A DNA stretch of 64,000 nucleotides from Eucommia ulmoides (taxonomy: Eukaryota; Streptophyta; Magnoliopsida; Garryales; Eucommiaceae): positions 18,535,743 through 18,599,742 of the forward strand of contig CM028333.1 of NCBI GenBank assembly GCA_016647705.1. The letters run 5' to 3'. Made by a program: the position numbers and the translations under genes. Shown one piece after another: positions 21,048-32,449 of this stretch. The notes under the pieces are model-generated. The model was not told where the DNA came from. It saw only the letters and a list, made by a program, of their open reading frames with translations, and ran no database searches. Position 1 is the first letter of the stretch. Each line of letters starts with the position of its first letter.

Positions 21048-24000
21048 ATGGCCGGTGGAGGTGGAGGACTCGCACCGCCGCCCAAACAGGAGGAGCTTCA
21101 GCCGCATCCGGTGAGAGACCAACTGCCCAACGTTTCTTACTGCATCACCAGCCCCCCTCCATGGCGTGAGTTCTCTCCCTCTCGTTCTCTGTTACATCGC
21201 TCTCTCTCTGTTTTCAGTGCGTAAATAATCAGGTATGCAGGATTGTTTTTATGATGCATGTATAGATTTGAGATTTCTTTTTACGGATTACTAACAGTAT
21301 CGTTAAGAATTATGGTTATTTTCTCTATACGTGTCTTGTCATCAAGATTGATATTGATAATTTTATACATAGAATTGCCCTCAACCCATGTCCCCCCAGC
21401 CAGATTGGTCTGATTATATGAATTCTGCATGCATTTTGGGGTTTGGTGAAAACGCGTTGCGTAGAACTTCAACTCTGTTTATAGGTTTCATTAACCTAAA
21501 TTCTTACTCTGTTTTTAGTATCATTTCTATATGTTCTTCTTTACTCTGTTTCTTATTGTAGCCGAGGCCATACTACTTGGGTTCCAGCACTACCTTGTGA
21601 TGCTGGGAACAACTGTTCTGATCCCATCTACTCTTGTTCCCCAAATGGGAGGAGGAAATGTAAGCAACAAGAACACATTTCTTGTAATTTTGGGAGCATA
21701 TTTGTACTTAATCTCTGTGATAATCAATTGATACAAAATCAATTTCTTAGGTTGAGAAAGCGAAGGTGATTCAGACACTACAGTTTGTGGCCGGGTTGAA
21801 CACATTGACACAGACATTTTTTGGGACACGATTACCCGCTGTAATAGGAGGTTCTTATACATTCGTGCCGACAACACTTTCCATTGTCTTGGCTGGTCGA
21901 TACAATGACATTGTGAATCCCGAGGAGGTACCGTCAACCTTCATCATCCCACCGTCATCTAGTTTCATTACAGCTTCTCTGATTTTCAAATTTAATGGTG
22001 CAGAAATTTGAGAGGATAATGAGAGGAATTCAAGGAGCCCTTATTGTTGCTTCAACTCTTCAGATTGTCATCGGATTTAGTGGACTTTGGCGTAATGTCA
22101 CGAGGTTGGTTGGGTCTTAAGTTTTTTTGTGCGCGCATGCATGTGTGTGTGGATGATGGAAGTAAGAAAAATTGATCTTTTCTTATTCATATTGTTTTCC
22201 TTAATCAAATGTATTCAGGTTCTTGAGTCCACTGTCTGCGGTTCCTTTGGTGGCTCTAACAGGATTTGGGCTCTATGAGTTTGGTTTCCCTCTGGTATGC
22301 ATTTTTTTTTTGTGTGCGCGTCCCTCTTATGATATGCTCCTCTATTTTCTATCTTGTTTTTATAGCATGTAATTTAGTGAGAATAGATTCATGTAGCCGA
22401 CACCCAAGAGGTGTTAGTCTGGTTGTCAAGTAGGATTCGACTCTCCTGGGGTTATGAGAATTAAATCTTGAATTCAATCATGAATGCAGTAGACCAATGT
22501 GGAGGAGTGTGCTCTTAAGATCGTTTGAGAATGTGATTAGTTGAGGTGCTTGTAAGTTAGTCCTGACACACTTTACTGTAAAATAATAATAATTAAAAAA
22601 AAATCATGTAGCCGACCCTAGTTAACTATAACTATGTTTATTTACATACAAAATTAACTTCTAGTTGTTATCTAATTGACAGATTCAATCTAGTTGACAT
22701 TAATTGAAATACTAAAAGCTTCGAAAAACTGAAAAATAAATATAAAAAATGACAAGCGAGTTATTTCAAGGACAATTTAATAATTTTTCCTCATTTTGTT
22801 GTTTAATGAAGAAATATGAGTTTGGAGAAGAATTTTTTCCTTTTGTTTTGTACAACGATTATTAACCATTGTGCTTTGGAATGTAGCTCACCAAATGCGT
22901 GGAGATCGGACTGCCACAGCTTGTAATTTTAATAATTTTGTCACAGGTATTCTTTCAATTTATCCATATATTACTGAATTTCATTTTCTCTGAATCTCAA
23001 GTTTCTCTCAATGATCGATTTTCTTTCAGTATATACCCCATCTTATGAGGGGGGAGAGACATGTGAGTGATCGATTTGCGGTGATATTGTCGGTGGTGAT
23101 TGTGTGGCTTTATGCTCATCTATTGACTATCGGCGGAGCATACAAGCACTCTCCACCTAAAACTCAATTTAGTTGCAGAACTGATCGATCTGGAATTATT
23201 GGCGCAGCCCCATGGTAATAAGCTACCATTTTTTATTTGTATTTTTTTCTGCAAATTTTTTTTTTTTTTTTTTGAAAATCAAATTAAGCATCGTTCTTAT
23301 TGAAAATCGCTTTGGGGGTGTAGGATAAGAGTCCCATATCCATTTCAATGGGGAGCTCCCACATTCGATGCCGGAGAAGCTTTTGCTATGATGGCTGCTT
23401 CATTTGTTGCTCTTGTTGAGGTTTACTTACATATATATACACACACGCTAGGAATTCCTCGCCTAAAAGCAATATACTGATTTTTTATTTATAAGTGTGA
23501 AAAGATAATATTATATAACAAAAAAATGACCAATTAAACAAAAATGTAAAACTTAAATAGTAGAAAATATAATTTAATTTAACCATCTTAAAAGTGAGGG
23601 TGTGAAATTTTTGAGCGGGATTTTTTCCTAAAAAATATTATAATACAATCTCATTTATTTATTCCCCTCAAATCAATTCCAGCCCTCAATGAAAAGACAT
23701 TTAAAAAAAAATAAAAAGTCATAATTAATTTTATGAGTTTAAAGCACTCCATGTCATTTTGACAAATATCAAGAACATCCCCTGTCATTTTCATAATATC
23801 TAAGAGGTCCTTGTCTTTTCATTTTAGTTGCCTAAAACACTCTCTATCGCCTTTTGTTGACAAAAATACCCTTACAACATACTATTTTTTATTGCTTATT
23901 TCATATCTCTATCTTGTTTTCTATTTTTTATTTTTAAAATTTATTACTTTTATTCTATACTTTTTTATTTTCTTTTTTCCTTGGTAAACAAAAAATCAAA

Positions 24001-26934
24001 ACTAAAAACCTAGAAAATAAAGTGCCAAAAAAATCGAAAAATAGGATTTGATAGAAAAAAAATGGTAATGTTTTATGTTTTATTATTTTTTACTTTTAAT
24101 TTTTTCTATGAACACTTTATGCAAAAAATAAAGAAATAAAAATATAACAAATAAGATAAGAAAAATAAAAAAATAGAAAACAAGATAGAAAAATAGAGAG
24201 TAAAATAATAATAATAATAATAAATAAAAAAAAAGAAATTAGAAAAAAATATTACAAGGGTGTTTTGGTCAATAAAATTTGATAAAGGGTGTCTTAGGTA
24301 TTATAAAAAGTATAGGGGGTGACTTTGGTATTTGTAAAAATGATTGGAGGTGTCTTAGGTATAAACTCTTTATTATATAGGTATATAGAGTTGGTGCCTA
24401 AGACACTCGTGTCCTTTGGCGTTATATTAGGACACTCCTGTTTAAATAATACTTGTAACACCCCTTATTATATTTTATTGACAAAAATGTCCCTACAACA
24501 TAATAATTTTTAAATTTTTGTTTTTGTTTTTGTTTTTATCTTTCTATTTTCAACTCTTTCTGTTATTTTTTGTTACTTTTTATCTTTATTGTTTTATTTT
24601 TATTTCTTTATTTTTCGTGTATGGTATTTTATAGAAAATAAAAAAATGAAATCAAAAGTAGAAAACTAGAAAACAGAAAACAGAAAATAAAATCTAAAAC
24701 AAAACAAAAAAGAAAAACTTTAAATTTAAAAACAGTAAATAACAAAAAAAATACCTTTTTTTCTGTTTTTGTTTTATTTTTAATTTTTTTTATTTTAGTG
24801 CTTGTTTTTGAATTCTTATTTTTCGTATAATTCCAATTGTTTTTGAATTCCTATAAAAAACTATATGAAATAAAAAATGCTATATAAAGAAAGAATAAAA
24901 ATAAATAAAAAAGAAAAAAAGAGATAGAGAATAGAAAATAGAAAGAAAAAAAATCTCAAAAACAAAAATTAGAAAAAAAAAAATTGAAAATATTCCATGG
25001 CAATGGTATTTTTGTCAATAAAATGTGACAAGGGAGTGTCTCAGATAACCGCATTGAAATGATAAGTCATATCTCAGGTATTATTCAAAGTATAGGAGGT
25101 GTTCTTGGTATGAGCCCAAATGACAGGGGTTGACTCAGGCCTTAACTTTATATATCTTATAGCGTGTTTGGCGATTTAAACCATATTTAGAATATATTGA
25201 TATTTTTCAACTATCATTTGCCTGTTTTTGTATTTTTTTTTTTTAATTGTTTCCATTGCCAAACAGTCCACTGGTGCCTTCATTGCGGTCTCTAGGTATG
25301 CAAGTGCTACTCCTTTGCCTCCCTCTATCCTGAGCCGCGGTGTCGGTTGGCAGGTAAATTGATGCTCTCATTATACTTCCTTAATATGGTTTAGTTGTCC
25401 CTTTTGCAGTAATGAATCAGAGTTAATTTTGTATCTTAATTTTCTGGGATTTCTTAACTAAATTAAGGTGTTCTGTTTAAAAAGGGACTGGGCATATTGT
25501 TCTCTGGAATATTTGGAACTGGGAATGGGTCGTCCGTATCTGTGTAAGATTCTTGAAAACGTCGTACTTTCCAAAAGATCATTTAAGCTAATGTTTGGTT
25601 GTACACATGGAATTGGAATCAGAAATGAACACATGTAAACTTTCTAAATTTTTGTGTACTCTAATTTCTAATTCCAAATTCCAAGGTTCCAATTCCATGA
25701 TTCCAAACGCTACCTTAGGCTTTCAGAGATCAAAATTAGCGAGATTTAATGAAATTGGTTTTTCATTAATAGTGAAAACGCCGGTTTGCTCGCACTGACA
25801 CGTGTTGGTAGTCGAAGAGTTGTTCAGATATCTGCTGGTTTCATGATTTTCTTTTCCATACTTGGTAAGCAATTATCGATACAATCCAAATAAACGGTTT
25901 TTTCGCCTTTTCTGTCTTATTTTAGAGTAATTTATTTTTTAATCCTTTCCCACTTATATTTTAGTCCTAATTAATATTTTAGTATATGAATTGACCAATT
26001 ATTAGTTAATATTAGCTGATGAATTAAACAGACAGTTGTTATTAACTCAAGGACTAAACTTATTTCGAGGACCATCTAATAAATGTCCCGTCCCTTTTAT
26101 ACGTTTAATTTTCTTGGCAAGCAGGAAAATTCGGAGCAGTCTTTGCTTCAATTCCAGCACCAATAGTTGCAGCATTGTATTGCTTTTTCTTTGCATACGT
26201 AGGTATGTTTTTTTAAGGAAAGCAACATTGATTGATTATAAACGTGTGTATAATCGGTCCAAAACTTATGAAACAAAAAACGAACAGGTTCTGCAGGACT
26301 GGGTTTCCTCCAGTTTTGCAATCTAAACAGCTTCAGAACAAAGTTTATTCTAGGATTCTCGTTCTTCATGGGATTATCGGTTCCCCAGTACTTCAACGAG
26401 TACACTGCAGTCAAAGGTTATGGTCCTGTCCACACCGGATCAAGATGGGTAAAATCATTCCGATTACTTTTCCAATCATTGATTATCAAAGGATTCTCAT
26501 TTTGCATGGGATAACATTAGGTTGCGCTCGTTCCCATATTTCCGTTTCTATTTCCATTTTTATGGGAACAGAAACAAAAAAGAAAGAAAGGAAATCTCCA
26601 GAAATAGAAACACCCCCACCTAAATATCTTGCTGATTTTAGCGTTGTTTCTCTTTTTTCTTTGTTTTTAACAAAGATTATGATTTCATTCTAAATGAATT
26701 TTTTTCGGGGTTCAGTTCAATGATATGATAAATGTGCCGTTTTCATCGGAACCGTTTGTAGCCGGAATATTGGCTATATTCCTTGACGTGACTCTTCATC
26801 GTAAAGACAGCGCGACCAGAATAGACAGGGGTATGCATTGGTGGGACAGGTTTCGTTCGTTCAAGACCGATACAAGGTCCGAAGAGTTCTATCGCTTGCC
26901 TTTCAACCTTAACAAGTTCTTCCCATCTGTCTGA
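21048..26934 (+). CDS. NAT6: Nucleobase-ascorbate transporter, NAT6-like, fourteen coding exons
   Basis: Exons: 21048-21165, 21562-21659, 21751-21927, 22004-22104, 22219-22294, 22887-22946, 23030-23214, 23324-23420, 25267-25353, 25485-25543, 25773-25864, 26125-26202, 26288-26448, 26716-26934. Together they give 535 aa, the usual NAT length, all phases joining and all introns GT-AG. The protein is a polytopic plasma-membrane symporter of the NAT/NCS2 family, which moves purines, uracil or related bases with protons. Seen: the family N-terminus DQLPNVSYCITSPPPWPEA, the QH motif in GFQHYLVMLGTT (first membrane helix), DAGEAFAMMAASFVALVES, and the NAT signature ENAGLLALTR in exon 11. The C-terminus is FYRLPFNLNKFFPSV. 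Close similarity to Arabidopsis NAT6 is from memory. Transposon debris fills the introns but no exon is damaged, so the gene looks functional. Confidence 0.95.
22402..22603 (+). mobile_element. SINE in NAT intron 5
   Basis: A 202-bp element flanked by perfect 13-bp target duplications TCATGTAGCCGAC at 22389-22401 and 22604-22616. It starts ACCCAAGAGGTGTTAG, has A-box-like TAGTCTGGTTG and B-box-like GGATTCGACTC text, and ends in an A-rich tail after AATAATAATAATT. These are the marks of a tRNA-related plant SINE inserted by LINE machinery. Confidence 0.85.
23735..24368. mobile_element. Fold-back element 1 in NAT intron 8
   Basis: Long imperfect inverted repeats. The left arm has GTTTAAAGCACTCC, CCTAAAACACTCTC and TTGACAAAAATACCCTTACA. 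The right arm has the complement in order, with AAGGGTGTTTTGGTCAATAAA, GGTGTCTTAGG and ATAAACTC. The centre is A/T-rich with no ORF. The transcript of this intron could form a long hairpin. Superfamily not assigned. Confidence 0.7.
24387..25148. mobile_element. Fold-back element 2 in NAT intron 8, same family
   Basis: The left arm has GTGCCTAAGACACTC and TTGACAAAAATGTCCCTACA. The right arm has TTTTTGTCAATAAAATGTGA, GTGTCTCAG and GACTCAGGCC. It is homologous to fold-back element 1 and lies within 20 bases of it, so the intron holds two hairpin-forming copies in a row. It is non-coding. Confidence 0.68.
25162..25266. mobile_element. Small MITE ending at the exon 9 splice acceptor of NAT
   Basis: The left end GTGTTTGGCGATTTAAACC and the complement of the right end, CTGTTTGGCAATGGAAAC, are inverted repeats about 105 bases apart. 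The right end CCAAACAG supplies the AG at 25265-25266 used by exon 9. No target duplication is evident because the right flank is coding. Confidence 0.5.
25589..25717. mobile_element. Small MITE in NAT intron 10
   Basis: A 129-bp near-palindrome. The left arm TAATGTTTGGTTGTACAC runs on to ATGGAATTGGAATC. The complement of the right arm is TAAGGTAGCGTTTGGAATC, then ATGGAATTGGAACC. It is non-coding. Confidence 0.65.
26520..26620. mobile_element. Small Tourist-like MITE in NAT intron 13
   Basis: About 100 bp between TTA and TAA. The left end is GGTTGCGCTCGTTCCC and the right end is ...GAAACACCCCCACC then TAA. The interior (TTTCCGTTTC, GGAACAGAAAC) resembles the two MITEs in the LSM12 intron, so it is probably a deleted family member. 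Confidence 0.5.
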
Positions 26935-27960
26935 ACAAAAAAAATGGAGTCCCTTTTCTGAACTAAACTTGGATTTTATTTTAATTTTTGTTCTTTTTTT
27001 GTTGGGGCTGAATTTCTTGTTTTGACACACGTGAAACCTTTATTATCAGTTAGATCTCCCCTAATGTTTTGATTTGTGCATAAAGTTAGTTTATTGTTGA
27101 TGTTGTTTTGGTGTCTGAAAAATTTAGGGCAGGCCAGTCATTGATGTGATATCTATATGCTTAATCATGGCACTTTTGTCTGTCAATTATTAACCCAAAT
27201 TTGCATGAGTCCCTCCCTAATCAATTATTTAGAGATAATGGGAGAAATTAGCCCCTAATTGAGATGCATTGAATTGAATGTGAATTGTTGAATTCGACAG
27301 CCCTTGTGTTATCTAATCTAGGACTTTTATCTCATGTTGGGCATGTTGAATTTCACATCAATATTAGGTTCCCTAATATCTAATCGCAGTGATTTGTCAC
27401 AATCCACCTTACACATGAGGAGTCGTGTTGAATCCCACATTGCTCCCTAATATCCGTTCACACTTTGCAGTGGTTTGTCAAATTCCACCTTGTGTGTGAG
27501 GAGGCGTGTTGAATCCCACGTCGATGTATTACTTGAGTCTGAGCTATATATAAAGTTTAGGGTAATTTTTATCATACAATGCATTTTTTGAAAGTGAGTT
27601 AGGTCCATTAAGTTGCTACATGAACACTTTACCATCATCAAAATTCAAAACGATCAAATCTAAGGAGCCAAAAACACGTCCTGGACTTAAAAATGAAAAA
27701 AGTAAATTTGTGGGGCTGGTTTTGATTTGCAAAATCAAGAGAGAAGCAATAGCTTAATGATTAATGAAAATGTTGTTTAACGATATTGCGCTCTGTTTGG
27801 TAGTGTACTCAAAAATGGAATATTTGGGGTTCAAGTTTGTGGTAGAGCCAGCCAAGCTATAAATGCCCATGAATCATCAGATTCTTCTTCTCCATTACCA
27901 ATATTTACATTGTTTTGCTCGCCTGTAGTTGACTCCTACCTTTTTTTAAAAGTTAGTACA
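26935..27960. other. NAT 3' flank with a short tandem repeat
   Basis: Holds the NAT 3' untranslated region, whose end is not fixed. At about 27340-27525 two direct units share CCCTAATATC, CAGTG(A/G)TTTGTCA, CCACCTT and GTGTTGAATCCCAC, of the kind seen in plant TRIM or SINE debris. The remainder is AT-rich and I see no gene. Confidence 0.45.
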
Positions 27961-28270
27961 GCTTTTTTCACTTTTCACCCCTAAATTGTTTGAAAAATTC
28001 CATGTTAGCCCTTGTCTTTTTAATTTGAATACATTAAATCATGAAGTATCCAAATCACGTCAAGTCAGTCATTCTGTAATTTTTTATAACAGAATATCGT
28101 GATTTCGTGTCTAGCACGTACCTGATTTCGGTCATAAAAATTGTTAAGAGTTATTAATTTAGACTGATTTAACACGATTTGGATACTTCAGATTTTAATA
28201 TGTTCAAATTGAAAGTATAAGGACAAAAATTAAATATTCAAGAAAAGTGGAGCCTTTAAAAAGTGCCCTC
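27961..28270. mobile_element. Fold-back MITE, family B copy 1
   Basis: The left arm (AGCCCTTGTC, AATTTGAATACATTAAATC, GAAGTATCCAAATC) is mirrored in the right arm (GATTTGGATACTTCAGATT, TTAATATGTTCAAATTG, AAGGACAAAAATT). About 310 bp, non-coding. It belongs to the same family as 30566-30888. Confidence 0.7.
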
Positions 28271-30565
28271 GGTTGTTGTTGTTGTTTTTATTTTTTTTTT
28301 AAATATAATTTAGGATTTTGATGCCATGGATTTCATTTGATGCCAAAGTGGATGGTTTTGAGTCCACATTGATATTGGGAAAAAAGTGATTCTTTTTTCA
28401 GGTCGGCGAAGTAAAGCTTTTGCTGATTATGCTTCCATCATGATAGATGAATATATATTCTGCATTATCTAGTTTTAAGAGCTACTTACATGCCCTATAC
28501 GATAAGAAAGAATTTAAAAATAAAATAAGTCATTTTTATTTTTTATTCATTTGAATAAACTTTTTAATCATAAAAAATTATTTATTTGTTCTTCAAATAA
28601 TTTTATTACAATATTTTACCCACATTTTTTTTCTCTTTATTTTCTAGTCTTTTAGTTAAAATCAACTAGATTGAATCTATCGTTCATTATCATAATTAAT
28701 GTTAACTAAAAATCAACAAGATGCAAAATATAAATTGATGAAAAATAAAAACTAAATTCTTCGATGATGAAGTCCAAAAATAATTATCGGACACGTCACT
28801 CTATGATTCAAAATAATAAAAGTCTCCCAACTTAATTCTTTTTACCTCAGTTTTAGTTCCTGTAAAATAATGCACCGCGGGTCGGTCTGTCAACGTTGTG
28901 CCTCCGGTGTAAGATTTAGTCAAGGACTTCTCAGTGGATTTTGGCAGAGTAGTAGTTAGGAAAAAGTGTGCGTATCTGGTTAGTTCACCATTCTTGTATT
29001 TATATAAGCAGAGGAAGATTTGTTTGGTCAGTCTTCCCTAATTCCTATCATATCGCCGTTAAGGTGGTGACATCATGGAGGCGTAGGTTAAGGGGTCGTT
29101 ACTTAGGAGAGGTAACGACTCTTTCTTTAACAAGCAGGAGAGACGTTTCAACCGCTCCCGAGTTGAAGTAGTGTTGGTTCTCTCGCCTGGGGGCATGGCC
29201 TAGACCTGGGTATGGGGTATAAGATGGGGAACCTTTCTATCATAGTCAAGCTAATGTTGTAACCTTCTTGTTCGAGGTAGTATGTCCTCACAGGGCGATG
29301 TCCATGACGGGAAGATCATGTAGATCGACTAAGATCCCATTGTAGTTTCTCTTGCTCAGCATATGCCTTTGGACACGTGGCGATGTTTGTTGGATTTTCC
29401 CTCATCATTTGCAAAGAAAAAAAAAATAAAATTAAAAAGGAATATGTATTATGAACTCCTTTACTCATCCATGAAATTGATTAAATATAATGAGTTGATA
29501 TCAATTGGATATTGAATTTTTCTTTTTATTATAGCTAAAATTAACTAAAATTGATAAAAACTAAAAAAATAGTTACTCAACAAATATAATTAAAAAATAC
29601 TAGAGTTATTCGCACTCGCAAAATCAATTGTTACACTAGTCCTTTTACCTTTTTAAGTAAAATTACAAAAACACCCAACATTTCATATCAACTTTAAAAT
29701 TATAATAAACATTTTAATTATACTACTACTCTTATAAAGTAGTGACTGTTTTCCCATTTTAAATTATTGATTTAATTAATATATAACCAAACAATTGATA
29801 GGGACTTAATTTCTTTTATCTAATCATAATGTAAATATAATTCACCTAATTATAATAATAAGTCACGAGTTTTAATAACTTCATTATTTGAGTATACTAT
29901 ATATAAAAATATATTATGTCATAAATAATGGAGTAATACTTCATTCACGTATAATTTAAATTAAAAATAAAAATAAAAATATTATATATATATGTTATGA
30001 CGATGAAACTATTGACTCCAATATATTTAATTTAAGTTGATTATATGCATTTTTATATATGTTATGACACATATAATTTTAAAAGTTAGATATTTTTATG
30101 AATTGTTTATTAAATAATTAGAATCTTTTTACAAAAATGATGCTAATTAGATATTTTCATATTTTTACTAAATAGTTAAAAGTTTAAAATATCTATATTA
30201 AAATATATCACGACTATTAGAAGATGTAAAGATAATAAATAGAATGAATTTTAATTTTTACAATAATCATATCGATTTTAGCAATTAATAACAGCTTTTG
30301 GTAATTTGACCTTTAAAAAAAGTAAGAGGAGTGTAACTGTTGAATTTAGAAATGAATAAACCTGTCTTTAAAAAACATATAAATAAATAAAAGAGTAGGA
30401 AATTATATAATCTCACCTTTAATCTTTGGACTAATTAAATGACTCACAAATGATAAATAAAGTACTTTGGGCGAAGAATGTAGAGAAAGCAACTTTGAAG
30501 GACATTTATATGGTGATAAGATATTAAGGCCCCTCTCTCATTTAATATTTAAGATTAAGAGGTTT
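28271..30565. other. AT-rich intergenic DNA with a GC-richer island
   Basis: Mostly AT-rich and empty. The part at about 28870-29400 is clearly less AT-rich, has TATTTATATAAGCAG as a possible TATA box at about 28997 and no long ORF with family text. It could be an old LTR piece or a non-coding remnant. I cannot assign it. The part 29400-30565 shows nothing. Confidence 0.4.
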
Positions 30566-30888
30566 TTGCACTTTGCAATCCTAAAGTTTTAGAGAAATAT
30601 CATTTTAGTCCTTATATTTTCAATTTAAACATATTAAACTCTAAAGTAACCAAATCGTGTTAAGTGAGTCCAAATAATTAATCCCGTTCTTATTTTGACA
30701 GATTTCAGCCACGTAGATGATTTTCGTACTTGACATGTGGCTAATGTTTGTAAAAAATAGTGACAGGGTCAACATTTTAGACTTACTTGACACGATTTGG
30801 ATACTTTAAAATTTAAAGTGTTGAAATTAAAAGACTAGAGATTTAAATAAAAAAAAAATTCCAAAATTTCAAGAGTACAAAGTGCAAA
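30566..30888. mobile_element. Fold-back MITE, family B copy 2
   Basis: Ends TTTGCACTTTGCAA and TACAAAGTGCAAA are inverted repeats. The arms continue with TTTTAGTCCTTATATTTTC and TAACCAAATCGTGTTAAG on the left, and their complements on the right (GACACGATTTGGATACTT). 323 bp, non-coding. A partial third copy lies in the duplication at 31000-31076 and end fragments near 46310-46380. Confidence 0.75.
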
Positions 30889-31190
30889 TTAATATAAATG
30901 ATTGTAGTTCCCTAGGGAGAGAGAGGGGTGAGGGGTCCTATGTTCTTGGGAGTCCATTCAACAATTAATATTTGGAATCCATCTCCCAAACACTTTGACA
31001 AGTTAAAATGTTCAAATTGAAAGGATAGAAATTAAAGTAAGATTTTTCTAAAATTTCAAGGGTGCAAAGTGCAAAATATAATATAAATGATTGTAGTTCC
31101 CTAGGTAGGGAGGGAGGGTTGAGGGGGTCCTATATTCTTGAGAGTCCATTCAACAATTAATATTTGGAACCCATCTCCCAAACACTTCAC
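30811..31190. repeat. 189-bp tandem duplication including a MITE arm
   Basis: 30811-30999 and 31000-31190 repeat the right arm of the family B MITE plus ATTGTAGTTCCCTAGG, a G-rich stretch, GTCCATTCAACAATTAAT and CATCTCCCAAACACTT. The start of ATTGTAG at 30901 and 31090 sets the period at 189. Confidence 0.8.
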
Positions 31191-32449
31191 ATGGCTTACA
31201 CACCACACAATAATCATAGTATCATACATTGGTTTCCCAAACAAATCAGAAGTTTAAGACCGAGAATCAAAATTTGCACACGTCAAAGGTCTTGTGTAAA
31301 ATTTAAGGAGCTTGTCTATTCACTTGTCATACCCTTTGTTCAAAGAACACTAATTAAGTGCAAGAAAATTAAATAGGACAGATTAGCCCCGCGAAGATCC
31401 AAGTTTAGAGTTTGGAACAACTAAAATGTTCGTTAAAAAGTCACCCAGTTTACGTCTAAGATTTGACGCTGAGGACATGTTCTTCTAAAGATTTATTAGG
31501 TGCTCTCTCCATTTTTTCCCACCAAGTGAATATCTATAAAATAGCCAGAGCACGGAAGGATAAAGAAAAATTCAAATTCTCTATACATTCAAATTAGAAG
31601 TTATCTATAACTTTGAAATTTACTCTCACGTCGAAGGTTCTTTATTGGGATCCAAACTTTCGGCGTAAGTATATTCTTTACGAAGAGTCGAGTATCGCAA
31701 GGACATTTTCATTTCATATATATAAATTTTTTATTTTTTTTTGAAATCTAGGAGTGGTGCAATTGGGTGTTAGCAAAGAGATTTGATCTATAATAAAGTA
31801 ATTAGTTTATTTATTTAATTAGATATATATGTGCTTTAATTGACAAGTGCCTCCACATCACTTCCAACAACACGAGTAAACCAATTAATCAAAGTTAAAG
31901 CATGTTGCATTTTTATTTATTTTTAATTACATATCCAGGAAGATCTTCAGATTTCTCCAAAGAGGGTACATTTTTTTTTAATTATTTTTTATTAATAATC
32001 TATATATACAAACACACTAAAATAAAGATGGTGGGTGCTACATTTTCCTTTCCGCTGAAGTTAAGGAGGTAAGCAAAAGAATTCTCATTTGAAAAGTGGC
32101 TACATGATGCAAAACCAATGGTAGCTAGGAAATGAACATTCCATTCAAAAACCATTACGTTCATCTTCTTCTTTTTTTTTCATTATACTTGGAATGTGGG
32201 AGTTGTTTTCTTTTAAATGAAGTACTTTTTCATATATTTTTTTTAATTTTTAATGCCAAAAGAATGTGAGAGTTATTTGCTTGAAATAAATTATTATAGA
32301 AAAAACACGAGAAAATTATTAGATTTGGACATTCAAATAAGTCACTTTTAATATTTTGTCCTATATTTTTTTTCTTTTTATTTTTATTCATTTAATTAAC
32401 ATTAATTAGTGTGAATCTATATTAATTAGTGTAAAGTATACTTTGCCTT
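31191..32449. other. Intergenic DNA, possible old LTR segment
   Basis: No gene is supported. 31380-31710 is less AT-rich. It contains CTATAAAATAGCCAGAGC (a good TATA box near 31536) and phrases such as TCGAAGGTTCTTTATTGGGA that look like a retroelement leader, but no paired LTR is visible. 31710-32449 is AT-rich and empty. Confidence 0.4.

Noticed and set aside
21590-21937. Antisense open frame across NAT exons 2 and 3
   Set aside because: Shadow of the real coding exons on the other strand.
28968-29171. 67-codon open frame in the GC-richer island
   Set aside because: No recognisable family, short, and without splice or start context. Left as unassigned DNA.
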